A DNA stretch of 64,000 nt, taken from assembly GCF_014640555.1 (NCBI RefSeq), contig NZ_BMHE01000035.1:1-64000 (forward strand), read 5' to 3'. Position 1 is the stretch's first letter; every line of letters begins with the position of its first letter. Below are positions 32,311-41,284 of the stretch, in pieces. The stretch comes from Paenibacillus marchantiophytorum. Lineage in GTDB: Bacteria; Bacillota; Bacilli; Paenibacillales; NBRC-103111. The notes beneath the pieces were generated by a model. That model ran no database searches. It saw nothing but the letters and a program-made list of their open reading frames with translations, and was not told where the DNA came from. Made by a program: the position numbers and the translations under genes.

Positions 32311-34197
32311 GTGCTGCTCGAACAAATCAATCGGCCTGAGGACTTGAAACGGTTATCCTTGACGGAGCTTGAGACATTGGCAGGTGAAATCCGTCAATTT
32401 CTGATTGAAAAGCTGTCCGTTACAGGCGGACACCTTGCCCCGAACTTAGGAGTGGTTGAGCTCACTATTGCTTTACATACCATGTTCCACAGCCCGTATG
32501 ATAAATTGATTTTTGACGTGGGCCATCAAGCTTACGTTCACAAAATTTTAACCGGTCGCAAAGATAAATTTGATACATTACGCAAATACAAAGGGCTTTG
32601 TGGCTTTGTCAAACGTTCCGAAAGCGAACATGACGTCTGGGAGGCAGGACACAGCTCAACTTCTCTCTCCGCCGCTATGGGGATGGCGATGGCTCGCGAT
32701 TTAAAAGGTGAACACAACAAAGTTGTTGCCATTATTGGTGATGGCGCAATAACTGGTGGCATGGCGCTGGAAGCCATGAATCATATTGGTCACGAAAAGA
32801 AAAATATTATGGTCATTCTGAATGACAACGAAATGTCCATTGCGCCTAACGTAGGTGCTATTCATAATTATTTAAGCAAAATTCGTTCGGATCGTCATTA
32901 TTTGAAAGCCAAAGAAGAAGTCGAACATTTACTGAAGAAAATTCCTGCCATCGGCGGCACGCTAGCCAAAACAGCGGAAAAGCTGAAGGACAGTCTGAAA
33001 TATTTTGTTCTCAATGGCGTTTGGTTCGAAGAGCTTGGTTTCACCTATATTGGTCCTATCGATGGACACAATTTGCATGTACTATTCGAAACACTTAAGC
33101 AAGCAGAAAAAGTAAACGGTCCTGTGCTGGTACATGTCGTTACAACCAAAGGAAAAGGCTATACACCTGCGGAAAAGGATTCGCATACATGGCATGGCCT
33201 GGGACCTTACAAGATCGAATCAGGCCAAGTGCTTAAATCCGTAGGTCCCCCTATGTATACAGAAATTTTTGGCAATACATTAATCGAACAGGCTGAGAAG
33301 GATTCACGTATTGTTGCTGTGACACCTGCCATGCCTGGCGGTTCCGGACTGCTGAAATTTGCGAAGCATTTCCCTGATCGGATGATTGATGTTGGGATTG
33401 CGGAGCAGCATGCGGCTACTTTGTGCGCGGGTCTGGCTAGTGAAGGGTTGAAGCCTGTTTTTGCCGTATATTCAACGTTCCTTCAGAGAGCATATGACCA
33501 AGTCGTGCATGATATTTGCCGCCCTAAGCTGAATGTTACATTCGCAATTGACCGTGCCGGTTTCGTTGGACCTGATGGGGAAACGCATCAAGGGGTATAC
33601 GATATTTCCTTTTTGCGGACATTGCCGAATATGGTTTTGATGATGCCTAAGGATGAGAAGGAACTTCGTGACATGATGCAAACGGCACTTGAATACGAGG
33701 ATGGTCCGATTGCCTATCGTTACCCACGCATCAATGGGATCGGAGTTAGTATAGACGAAGAGCCAACAGCGATTCCGATTGGGAAGTGGGAAACACTTCG
33801 TGAAGGCGACTATGCCGCAGTGTTGGCTGTCGGTCCAATGGTTCAACTAGCTTTGGATGCTGCGGAGCAGTTGTCCAAAGAAGGCATTCATCTGCGTGTT
33901 GTGAATGCACGATTCATCAAACCGCTCGACGAAGCTTACTTGCTGCAGCTTGCCAGCGACTCCATTCCAGTCATTACAATGGAAGAGGGGACAATCCAAG
34001 GTGGTTTCGGAAGTGCGGTGTTGGAATTTTATGCAGGTCACAATGTCGTTGGCATGCATGTGAACGTGATGGGAATTCCGGATTACTTTGTGGAGCATGG
34101 CTCCGTGAAGGAACAGCGTGAAGAAGTCGGTCTTACAACGACTAATTTAATTGCAGAAGTTAAGAAGCTAGTACCACGTAAACGACAACGGGCCTAG
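32311..34197 (+). CDS. dxs: 1-deoxy-D-xylulose-5-phosphate synthase
   Basis: Thiamine-diphosphate enzyme that starts the MEP pathway from pyruvate and glyceraldehyde 3-phosphate. GGHLAPNLGVVELTIALH and DVGHQAYVHKILTGR near the N-terminus, the ThDP motif GDGAITGGMALEAMNH to NDNEMSIAPNVGA, DVGIAEQHA in the pyrimidine domain, and a transketolase C-domain. 628 residues; GTG start with GAGGAAA upstream. A weak promoter with a perfect TATAAT (32262-32267) lies upstream. Confidence 0.97.
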   Translation: MLLEQINRPEDLKRLSLTELETLAGEIRQFLIEKLSVTGGHLAPNLGVVELTIALHTMFHSPYDKLIFDVGHQAYVHKILTGRKDKFDTLRKYKGLCGFVKRSESEHDVWEAGHSSTSLSAAMGMAMARDLKGEHNKVVAIIGDGAITGGMALEAMNHIGHEKKNIMVILNDNEMSIAPNVGAIHNYLSKIRSDRHYLKAKEEVEHLLKKIPAIGGTLAKTAEKLKDSLKYFVLNGVWFEELGFTYIGPIDGHNLHVLFETLKQAEKVNGPVLVHVVTTKGKGYTPAEKDSHTWHGLGPYKIESGQVLKSVGPPMYTEIFGNTLIEQAEKDSRIVAVTPAMPGGSGLLKFAKHFPDRMIDVGIAEQHAATLCAGLASEGLKPVFAVYSTFLQRAYDQVVHDICRPKLNVTFAIDRAGFVGPDGETHQGVYDISFLRTLPNMVLMMPKDEKELRDMMQTALEYEDGPIAYRYPRINGIGVSIDEEPTAIPIGKWETLREGDYAAVLAVGPMVQLALDAAEQLSKEGIHLRVVNARFIKPLDEAYLLQLASDSIPVITMEEGTIQGGFGSAVLEFYAGHNVVGMHVNVMGIPDYFVEHGSVKEQREEVGLTTTNLIAEVKKLVPRKRQRA

Positions 34198-34234
34198 GCC
34201 TCGTAACGATACGAATAGGAGTTACACAAACACA

Positions 34235-35071
34235 ATGTCAGCATCGGATAAAGAACGAGTAGATATATTGCTTCTTGAACAAGGCTATTTCGAAAGCAGA
34301 GAAAAAGCAAAGGCCGCCATTATGGCAGGCCTTGTTTTTGCTGATGAAGAACCTGCAGACAAAGCCGGCATGAAGATTAGCCGGAAAGCTGTATTGAGAG
34401 TAAAGGGCGCGCTGCATCCTTACGTCAGTAGAGGCGGACTTAAGTTGGAGAAAGCGCTCCAACAATTCAGCATTGAGCTGAACGGGGCCGTTATGTTGGA
34501 TATTGGAGCTTCAACAGGAGGCTTCACCGACTGCGCGCTGCAAAATGGGGCGTCATCCGTATATGCGGTTGATGTCGGTTATAACCAATTGGACTGGTCG
34601 CTGCGAAACGATGAGCGGGTTCACGTGATGGAGAGAACGAATTTCCGTTATACGAAAGCCGAAGATCTGAACGGGCCGCGACCAACGTTTGCAAGTATTG
34701 ACGTTTCCTTCATCTCGTTGCGCATCATTCTGCCGCCGCTCAAGGAGATCTTATTGGATCAAGGGCATGTTGTTGCTTTAATCAAACCGCAATTCGAAGC
34801 TGGCCGTGAAAAAGTCGGCAAGTCCGGGGTCGTTCGCGATCCGGCTGTTCATGCGGAAGTTCTTCATACAGTGCTTACGTTTGCTGAAGAGCTTGGATTT
34901 CGATTAAAAGGTTTGACGTATTCTCCCATTACTGGCGGCGAAGGGAACATTGAATTCCTGGCTTATTGGTCAAGTAATTCCCAAGGTGAAGCTTCTTATG
35001 TTGACGCCGCGTCTCTGAAAGGGTTTATTGCCGAGACGGTCAAAGAAGCCCAGAAATTGCATGGCAAATAA
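34235..35071 (+). CDS. tlyA: TlyA-family rRNA (cytidine-2'-O)-methyltransferase
   Basis: N-terminal S4 RNA-binding domain (RVDILLLEQGYFESREKAKAAIMAG, about residues 8-65) joined to a Rossmann methyltransferase with LDIGASTGGFTDCALQNGA (SAM site), IDVSFISLRIILPPL and LIKPQFEAGREKVGK. Homologues methylate 16S and/or 23S rRNA and are also annotated as hemolysin-like (YqxC). Lies between dxs and argR as in B. subtilis. 278 residues. Confidence 0.94.
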   Translation: MSASDKERVDILLLEQGYFESREKAKAAIMAGLVFADEEPADKAGMKISRKAVLRVKGALHPYVSRGGLKLEKALQQFSIELNGAVMLDIGASTGGFTDCALQNGASSVYAVDVGYNQLDWSLRNDERVHVMERTNFRYTKAEDLNGPRPTFASIDVSFISLRIILPPLKEILLDQGHVVALIKPQFEAGREKVGKSGVVRDPAVHAEVLHTVLTFAEELGFRLKGLTYSPITGGEGNIEFLAYWSSNSQGEASYVDAASLKGFIAETVKEAQKLHGK

Positions 35072-35072
35072 A

Positions 35073-35116
35073 CTCATCTTTGCGAACGCCTTTTGCGGCC
35101 CAGAGATGGGTTTTTT
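35073..35116 (+). terminator. Terminator after tlyA
   Basis: 10-bp stem with two or three G-T pairs (35073-35082 with 35101-35110), a structured 18-base loop and six T, directly after the tlyA stop. Confidence 0.78.
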
Positions 35117-35212
35117 CACTTCATAAAAAGGTTTTCCAAGTAAATCCGCGAATTATGAGGATAGGTCGTCGAACAAAAATCAGAAAATTACTTTTCACAT
35201 AGAGGTGTAAGT

Positions 35213-35662
35213 ATGAAAGGTCAAAGGCATGTAAAAATCAGAGAAATCATAACGAACAATGAGATCGAAACACAGGATGAATTGGTGGAATCTCTGCGAG
35301 CCGCCGGTTTCCATGTCACGCAAGCAACCGTATCCCGCGATATCAAAGAGCTGCACTTGATCAAGATTCCTTTGGATGATGGGCGTTATAAATACTCCGT
35401 GCCTGCTGATCAACGCTTCAATCCGATGCAAAGGCTGCGAAGAGCGTTAAGCGATCATTTTGTCAGCATTGATTCTACCGACAATCTGGTTGTAATGAAA
35501 TGTTTGCCGGGGACTGCGAATACGATCTGTGCACTTATTGATAATTTGGAGTGGCATGGTGTCATGGGAACGATCTGTGGCGATGATACCATTCTCGTTA
35601 TTTGCCGCGGCAAGGAGAACAGTGGTACGTTTGTTAATGAAGTAATGTCCTTACTATCTTAA
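35213..35662 (+). CDS. argR: Arginine repressor ArgR/AhrC
   Basis: 149 residues: N-terminal winged helix (RHVKIREIITNNEIETQDELVESLRAAGFHVTQATVSRDIKELHL) and C-terminal hexamerisation/arginine-binding domain ending with VMGTICGDDTILVICRG, which contains the GDD aspartates that contact arginine. Represses arginine biosynthesis and activates catabolism. GAGGTG ribosome binding site. Its own promoter must lie between 35117 and 35212, since a terminator precedes it. Confidence 0.96.
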   Translation: MKGQRHVKIREIITNNEIETQDELVESLRAAGFHVTQATVSRDIKELHLIKIPLDDGRYKYSVPADQRFNPMQRLRRALSDHFVSIDSTDNLVVMKCLPGTANTICALIDNLEWHGVMGTICGDDTILVICRGKENSGTFVNEVMSLLS

Positions 35663-35677
35663 TGCCAGGAGGCGCAG

Positions 35678-37408
35678 ATGCTTACAGAACTTTCGATACG
35701 TAATTTGGCCGTAATTGAACATGTACATATTCGTTTCAAAGCAGGTTTTCATGTCCTGACAGGGGAAACCGGAGCCGGTAAGTCCATCATTATTGATGCG
35801 CTTACGCTTATTGTAGGGGGCAGAGGGTCGTCAGACCTGGTCCGGTATGGCGCTGACAAAGCGGAGATTGAAGCGATGTTTGAATTGCCGCCATCTCATC
35901 CGGTTTGGCATACGCTTACAGAAATCGGCATCCAGGCGGATTCCAGCGAACATTTGCTGATACGGCGTGAGATTACGGCTACTGGCAAAAGTTCAAGCCG
36001 GATTAACGGCCAACTTGTTAATTTGACGATGCTGCGCAAAACGGGTGAATGGCTGGTTAATATTCACGGGCAGCATGAACATCAATCTTTATTAAATGTC
36101 GAAGAGCATTTGCACTCACTTGATTTATTCGGAGATTCGGACATTCAGGCGGCTAAAAAAAGCTATCAAGCAGCTTATGATGAATATATGAAACTTCAAA
36201 AGGATCTGCGCGATATTCAAGAAACGAGCAAACAAGCGCTGCAAATGCTAGATCTTTATCGTTTCCAGATTGATGAGATTTCAGCAGCGAAGTTGAAAAT
36301 TGGTGAGGATGAAACGCTCGCGGAAGAGAAACGCAAGCTCGCCAATGCGGAGAAATTGTATCAGAGCAGTTCGGAGGCGTATGACTTTCTCTATGCGACC
36401 AATCGCGGATTAGATGCTGCCGGCAAAGCCGTTTCTCGTATTCAAGATATTGTTCAGCTTGATCCTACGAAACTGGCTCCACTCTTGGAGCAAGCACAAT
36501 CGGCCTACTATCAACTCGAAGACGCAGCTTATCAACTGCGAGATTACCGGGATGGCATTGAATTCAATTCTTCGCGATTGGATTTTATTGAACAAAGATT
36601 GGATACAATTACGTCTCTTCGCCGAAAATATGGAGAGAATATAAAAGAGATCCTCACCTATTTGGAAAAAATCAAAACCGAAGTGGACACCATTGAAAAT
36701 AAAGACGAGCATATCCGAAAAATAGAAGAAAAACTGCTCGTCTTGGAAAAACAGCTCAGCGTTGCTGCGTTGGATCTGTCCAATCTGCGCAAAGGGATCG
36801 CTCAACAGCTAGGTGTTCAGATCGAACATGAGCTGCGTGATCTCCAAATGGAGCGGACCCAATTCCGTGTTCAGGTGGAACAGGCGGTCGATGAACGAGG
36901 CGGTATCGAAGTTGAGGGCAAGAAAGTTCGCTATTCGCGTCACGGCATTGATCAAATCGAATTCCTGATGGCTCCGAACCCTGGTGAACCCTTACGTGGC
37001 TTGAGCAAAATTGCTTCTGGCGGGGAGCTTTCACGGATCATGCTCGCGATGAAGACTATTTTTGCAAGGATCGATCAAATTCCTGTTCTTGTCTTTGATG
37101 AAGTGGATACTGGTGTCAGCGGTCGCGCGGCGCAAGCTATCGCTGAGAAAATGTCCGTGCTGTCGACAACATGCCAAGTATTCTCAATTACTCATTTGCC
37201 TCAAGTTGCCAGCTTCGCCGATGTTCATTTCTATATCCGTAAAGAAGTGGATCAAGAGAGAACGTTCACTCGTGTGCAAGACATGCCGGATGCGGGGCGC
37301 ATTGAGGAATTAGCCCGCATGCTCGGGGGCGTGGAAGTGACGGAAACGACGCTGCATCATGCAGGGGAAATGCTTGCCATGGCAAGAAATAAGAAATCAA
37401 GGGTATAA
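35678..37408 (+). CDS. recN: DNA repair protein RecN
   Basis: SMC-like ATPase that gathers double-strand break ends. Walker A GETGAGKSIIIDALTLIVGG (about residues 29-48), a long coiled coil (about 150-360), and a C-terminal half with KIASGGELSRIMLAMK (signature) and VLVFDEVDTGVSGRAAQAI (Walker B). 576 residues, as in Bacillus. Starts 15 bases after argR with AGGAGG. Confidence 0.97.
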   Translation: MLTELSIRNLAVIEHVHIRFKAGFHVLTGETGAGKSIIIDALTLIVGGRGSSDLVRYGADKAEIEAMFELPPSHPVWHTLTEIGIQADSSEHLLIRREITATGKSSSRINGQLVNLTMLRKTGEWLVNIHGQHEHQSLLNVEEHLHSLDLFGDSDIQAAKKSYQAAYDEYMKLQKDLRDIQETSKQALQMLDLYRFQIDEISAAKLKIGEDETLAEEKRKLANAEKLYQSSSEAYDFLYATNRGLDAAGKAVSRIQDIVQLDPTKLAPLLEQAQSAYYQLEDAAYQLRDYRDGIEFNSSRLDFIEQRLDTITSLRRKYGENIKEILTYLEKIKTEVDTIENKDEHIRKIEEKLLVLEKQLSVAALDLSNLRKGIAQQLGVQIEHELRDLQMERTQFRVQVEQAVDERGGIEVEGKKVRYSRHGIDQIEFLMAPNPGEPLRGLSKIASGGELSRIMLAMKTIFARIDQIPVLVFDEVDTGVSGRAAQAIAEKMSVLSTTCQVFSITHLPQVASFADVHFYIRKEVDQERTFTRVQDMPDAGRIEELARMLGGVEVTETTLHHAGEMLAMARNKKSRV

Positions 37409-37517
37409 AAGTATAGATAGTCATCATTTTCAGTTATAAAACAGGGGGACTGGGGTTAACTTATAGGTACGCATTTGACGACGATGTTCGTCAGGGCCCT
37501 AGGATGTGTGAAGGAGC

Positions 37518-38867
37518 GTGAAGATATTGCAATCCAGCAAAAGAAAAAGATTGTTCGGACTCCTGCTCGTCTTCTTCGTTTGTATGGTAAGTTTGTCTCC
37601 GCCTTTTCAAAGCTTTGCCTCCTTTCCTCAAGAACTTCGCTTATTCAGCGGCCAAGGGAAGCAGTTACAATTAACGATGCCGGTGAGCGCCCAAGTGACG
37701 GTCAAGGATACGGACATTGTAAAAGTAAATGGCAATGCCCAGCACTCATTTCAAGTTAATCTGAACGAACCCATCTCTTTGCAATCTGATCATTCTGGGC
37801 AGACCGTAATGAAGCTCAAACTGTTCGGAGCCATCCCCATCAAGACGGTTAAAGTGAACGTCGTGCCAGATTTGAAAGTGATTCCTGGCGGTCAAACAAT
37901 CGGCGTGAAAATTAAGTCGGCCGGTATTTTGGTTGTAGGCCATCACTTGGTAACCGTTGCCCAAGACCAAAAAGTTTCGCCAGGGGAAGAAGCCAAGATT
38001 CAAGTTGGCGATCTCATTACGAAGATTAACGGCAAGGATTCCAGGGATGTAAGCAAGATTGCCGATCTGGTTGCCAAATCGGGAGAGAGCAAATCGCCGC
38101 TTGATCTGAAAATTCTTCGCAACAATGAAGAAATTTCTGTGAAGCTGCAGCCTGTTTACGACATCGTGGACAAGTCTTATCGCTTAGGATTGTATATTCG
38201 AGATTCCGCAGCTGGTGTTGGTACCTTAACCTTCTATGCACCTGATCAGGGCGTCTACGGAGCTCTGGGGCACGTTATTACCGACATGGATACCCAAACA
38301 CCTATTATTGTAGGTGATGGCGATATCGTTTACTCGAACGTTACATCCATCTCCAAGAGCCACAATGGAGATCCAGGAGAGAAACATGCTACGCTGTATA
38401 AAGACAGTAAAGTAATCGGCAATATCGAGAGAAATACCGCCTTCGGTATTTTTGGCAAAATGTATGCAGCTCCTGACCACAGCTTGGACAAAGAAGCCAT
38501 TCCAGTTGCTTTTGCCGAAGAAGTGAAGGAAGGTCCAGCCCAGATCTATACCGTTGTAGAAGGTCAAAAGGTTGAGAAGTTTGACATTCAGGTCGTTCAT
38601 GTGTCCAAACAAGATTTTCCGGGAACGAAAGGTATGGTTATCAAAATTACAGATCCTCGCTTGCTGGATAAAACGGGCGGTATCGTGCAAGGCATGAGCG
38701 GCAGTCCCATTATTCAAAATGGCAAACTAATCGGTGCTGTGACTCATGTATTCGTAAACGATCCAACAAGCGGCTACGGCTGTTTCATTGAATGGATGCT
38801 TCAGGACTCAGGAATTATCCTCAGACCTTCATCAGCTAGTCCCGACAAAGAATCAAAGGCGAGTTAG
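37518..38867 (+). CDS. spoIVB: SpoIVB serine peptidase (S55), sporulation signalling
   Basis: Made in the forespore and secreted into the intermembrane space, where it cleaves SpoIVFA to trigger pro-sigma-K processing. N-terminal signal anchor (LFGLLLVFFVCMVSLSPP), PDZ domain (about residues 130-220), and S55 peptidase domain with catalytic His in GALGHVITD and Ser in GMSGSPIIQNG. 449 residues. GTG start preceded by GAAGGAGC. Adjacent to spo0A, as in all Bacillales. I found no convincing sigma-F or sigma-G promoter in the 110-base gap. Confidence 0.96.
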   Translation: MKILQSSKRKRLFGLLLVFFVCMVSLSPPFQSFASFPQELRLFSGQGKQLQLTMPVSAQVTVKDTDIVKVNGNAQHSFQVNLNEPISLQSDHSGQTVMKLKLFGAIPIKTVKVNVVPDLKVIPGGQTIGVKIKSAGILVVGHHLVTVAQDQKVSPGEEAKIQVGDLITKINGKDSRDVSKIADLVAKSGESKSPLDLKILRNNEEISVKLQPVYDIVDKSYRLGLYIRDSAAGVGTLTFYAPDQGVYGALGHVITDMDTQTPIIVGDGDIVYSNVTSISKSHNGDPGEKHATLYKDSKVIGNIERNTAFGIFGKMYAAPDHSLDKEAIPVAFAEEVKEGPAQIYTVVEGQKVEKFDIQVVHVSKQDFPGTKGMVIKITDPRLLDKTGGIVQGMSGSPIIQNGKLIGAVTHVFVNDPTSGYGCFIEWMLQDSGIILRPSSASPDKESKAS

Positions 38868-38888
38868 TGGCCTTTGATTCTTTATTCT
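38847..38888 (+). terminator. spoIVB terminator overlapping the coding end
   Basis: Perfect 14-bp stem (38847-38860 with 38870-38883) and a T-rich tail. The stop codon TAG (38865-38867) lies inside the loop, so the last codons of spoIVB encode the 5' arm. Confidence 0.88.
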
Positions 38889-38921
38889 ATTTTAACCTCA
38901 TTCTACATCTGTATATGCATT

Positions 38922-38951
38922 TTGAAGTGTTAATGTCGAAAAATGTAATAT
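38922..38951 (+). promoter_or_regulatory. Candidate vegetative (Pv-type) spo0A promoter with 0A box
   Basis: TTGAAG (38922-38927) and TAATAT (38946-38951) with an 18-base spacer resemble a sigma-A promoter. A Spo0A box core TGTCGAA (38934-38940) lies between the two elements, where phosphorylated Spo0A would repress it. Confidence 0.5.
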
Positions 38952-39009
38952 GAAGAAGATAAATATACTATTATATAAGAAAGTGAAATAAAAGAAAAGA
39001 AAAATAATA

Positions 39010-39043
39010 TTCGACAGAAGGAATTTATGTTGGGGTGTCGAAT
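39010..39043 (+). promoter_or_regulatory. Sigma-H (Ps-type) spo0A promoter with two 0A boxes
   Basis: GAAGGAATT (39017-39025) fits the sigma-H -35 consensus RNAGGAWWW, and GTCGAAT (39037-39043) fits RNNGAAT, with an 11-base spacer. One 0A box core lies just upstream on the reverse strand (TTCGACA, 39010-39016) and another overlaps the -10 (TGTCGAA, 39036-39042). This matches the sporulation promoter of B. subtilis spo0A in kind and order. Confidence 0.75.
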
Positions 39044-39100
39044 ACCTTTACACAAGAGAGAATTAACTAACTGTTTAATAGCCTAAAGGAGGATTTAAAG

Positions 39101-39895
39101 TTGCAAAAAATTCAAGTATTACTAGCTGATGATAATCGTGAGTTTACCCATTTGTTGTCTGAGTTCATTGGTGAACAAGAAGACATGGAAATTGTAGGTG
39201 TAGCGTACAACGGCAATGAAGTTCTTCGCTTTCTTGAACAACAACGAGAGCTGCCGGATGTGCTCATTTTAGATATCATCATGCCGCATTTGGATGGTCT
39301 GGGCGTACTTGAAAAGATGCGTGAAATGAATCTTCCGTCCCAACCGAAAATCATCATGCTTACTGCATTTGGCCAAGAAAACATTACTCAAAAAGCAGTG
39401 CAGCTTGGAGCTTCTTACTACATACTTAAGCCATTTGATATGGAAACGTTAACGAACCGGATTCGTCAACTTGTAGGCAACAATCAAGCAACAGCTACAA
39501 CATCAACTTCACGAGCCAATGTTGTACATATGCCAAAAGGCAAAAACTTGGATGCCAACATCACGAGCATCATACATGAAATTGGCGTTCCTGCACATAT
39601 TAAAGGATATCAATATCTGCGCGAAGCGATCACGATGGTCTACAACAACATCGAAATTCTCGGTGCGATTACGAAAACCTTGTACCCGGCAATTGCCGAG
39701 AAGTACAAAACAACGCCTAGCCGCGTTGAGCGCGCGATTCGCCATGCGATTGAAGTCGCTTGGACCCGCGGCAACATCGACAGCATTTCGTTTATCTTCG
39801 GATACACGATCAACATTTCCAAATCGAAACCGACAAATAGCGAATTTATCGCGATGGTCGCTGATAAGCTTCGCATTGAGCATAAGGTTTCTTGA
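39101..39895 (+). CDS. spo0A: Sporulation master regulator Spo0A
   Basis: Response regulator at the end of the phosphorelay. The receiver domain (about 1-125) shows the acidic pocket LLADDN, the phosphorylated Asp in VLILDIIMPHLDG (about residue 57), and the conserved Thr and Lys in MLTAFGQ and YYILKPFD. The C-terminal DNA-binding domain (about 150-264) includes REAITMVYNNIEIL and TTPSRVERAIRHAIEVAW. TTG start with AAAGGAGG 8 bases upstream; length of 264 near B. subtilis (267). Two regulated promoters precede it. Confidence 0.98.
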   Translation: MQKIQVLLADDNREFTHLLSEFIGEQEDMEIVGVAYNGNEVLRFLEQQRELPDVLILDIIMPHLDGLGVLEKMREMNLPSQPKIIMLTAFGQENITQKAVQLGASYYILKPFDMETLTNRIRQLVGNNQATATTSTSRANVVHMPKGKNLDANITSIIHEIGVPAHIKGYQYLREAITMVYNNIEILGAITKTLYPAIAEKYKTTPSRVERAIRHAIEVAWTRGNIDSISFIFGYTINISKSKPTNSEFIAMVADKLRIEHKVS

Positions 39896-39940
39896 GAGCG
39901 TTAGGGGTATTGAATAGGAAGTGAATTGAGGAAGAACAAA

Positions 39941-39975
39941 AAAGAATCACCTGATTATAGGTGATTCTTTTTTTT
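39941..39975 (+). terminator. Terminator after spo0A
   Basis: 12-bp perfect stem (39941-39952 with 39959-39970), 6-base loop, T-run to 39975. Confidence 0.92.
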
Positions 39976-40091
39976 GCGCTCCTACACTAAACAAACTAGC
40001 ATATTTCAGCTACCTTATTCTCAGCGTATCGAACCACGCCATCATGACGGGGCGTCCAAAGCGATGACGAACCCAATACCCTTTATTTAAC

Positions 40092-40334
40092 CTAAATGAG
40101 GTATTTGTAAAATCTAATGAATTCCCAGAACGTTATCTCGAGCAAACGGTCATCATTCCGCTTATCTGCTGCTCGATAACGCCTATTGAGTTCATTATGA
40201 TCGCCAAAGTAGCCAATTTCTCGTGTATAAGCATCATACAGTTCATTAGAGCGATAGATTGATTGCGCGGGGATCGGGCGGGTAGTGCGCGAAGAGGCAG
40301 GGGCGCGGGCAATGAATCGGCGAGCATGCGGCGA
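40092..40334 (-). pseudogene. Protein-like open frame without a start, in the 39976-40495 spacer
   Basis: On the minus strand an 80-codon frame runs between stops at 40335-40337 and 40092-40094. Its last 55 residues have a natural-looking mix (for example LYDAYTREIGYFGDHNELN and LLEITFWEFIRFYKYL), but no ATG or GTG start is available, and the upstream 25 codons become GC-rich and Arg/Pro-rich. The likeliest reading is the 3' remnant of a lost gene; I cannot assign a family. Nothing else was recognised in this 520-base gap. Confidence 0.35.
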
Positions 40335-40495
40335 TTAAACTCCCTCGGGCAGGATAATCTAACCAATTCCTTGGAAGTGTTACTGCAACAAGGAATTCCA
40401 CAAAAAAGGTTGTTTTAGTTCATTCAAATGATTAAACTAACGGATAATAACAGTAGCGTTCAAGTAATTGATGAGATGAAGAGGGGGAAACCGAA

Positions 40496-40951
40496 ATGAA
40501 GACGATCAAGTGCATGATGAACCACCTGTACTGGGCGGACGGACGCATCTTGGATGCGCTCGAGGAGAGTGAGAAGAAGAACAAGGACCTTCTGAAGCTG
40601 GTTCGGCACGTCGCGGTCGCGGAACGAGTCTGGTTGTCCCGATTACAGGGCAAGGGCACCACGCAGTATTCGTTGTGGGAGGAAGCGGAAGAGCTGGCGG
40701 GGATTCGGACGATGTTCGAAGATAACGCCGAGCAATATCGCGTCTATATCGAAGGGCTCGAGGAATCCGAGTTGGACGAGATGATCGACTATGCGAACCA
40801 GAGCGGGGTTCCGTTCCGAACGTCCGTCCGGGATATCCTGTTGCAGGTCCTCTTACATGGGCAATATCACCGGGGACAGATCAACCGGGCACTTCGGATC
40901 GAATCGGCAGAGCCTGCCCAAGTCGATTACATCACGTTCGCGAGGCTCTAA
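40496..40951 (+). CDS. DinB-family four-helix protein
   Basis: 151 residues with the DinB/YfiT layout: a first helix MMNHLYWADGRILDALEE, a His ligand in LVRHVAVAERVWLSRL, and the paired His ligands in LLQVLLHGQYHRGQIN near the C-terminus. Such proteins bind a metal and are often thiol-S-transferase-like or of unknown function. GC content and codon choice are clearly higher than in the flanking genes, and a decayed frame lies upstream, so recent acquisition is possible. GAGGGGG lies before the ATG. Single gene with its own terminator. Confidence 0.85.
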   Translation: MKTIKCMMNHLYWADGRILDALEESEKKNKDLLKLVRHVAVAERVWLSRLQGKGTTQYSLWEEAEELAGIRTMFEDNAEQYRVYIEGLEESELDEMIDYANQSGVPFRTSVRDILLQVLLHGQYHRGQINRALRIESAEPAQVDYITFARL

Positions 40952-40996
40952 CAGGGTTTTATAATCACCGTTACTCGTAATGGGATTGGCATAGAG

Positions 40997-41029
40997 AAGC
41001 CAGCAAACCCTTGAGTTTGCTGGCTTTTT
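40997..41029 (+). terminator. Terminator after the DinB gene
   Basis: 12-bp stem (40997-41008 with 41015-41026) with a 6-base loop and TTTTT. Confidence 0.88.
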
Positions 41030-41080
41030 GCACTTCAAACTTATTTGTAACCCAACACTTTCGGTCGTTTGCGCAAAATC

Positions 41081-41191
41081 TTACCGTGACTTGCTCTTCC
41101 TATGGTGAAAGACCAGCCAAGCGATAGCAATCGTGCCGAGGACGAGCGGAATGCCGAGGGCAAGCGTGTAACCTAAGTGAAAGAGACTCAT
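41081..41191 (-). CDS. 36-residue single-helix membrane miniprotein
   Basis: MSLFHLGYTLALGIPLVLG opens a protein with one membrane helix (about residues 6-29) and a basic C-terminus (HHRKSKSR), so the C-terminus should face the cytoplasm. AGGAGG lies 10 bases before the ATG, or 4 bases before an in-frame TTG two codons earlier. The longer upstream frame has no ribosome binding site. Not recognised; a membrane-complex subunit or stress miniprotein are possibilities. Confidence 0.6.
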   Translation of the reverse strand: MSLFHLGYTLALGIPLVLGTIAIAWLVFHHRKSKSR

Positions 41192-41284
41192 TTTCAAAAT
41201 TACCTCCTCATAAAAACACCTAATCTTAGCATGGAAAAAAGAGGAAGATATTATGTAATGAATGTCTAGAAAGGTCTGGAAAAC

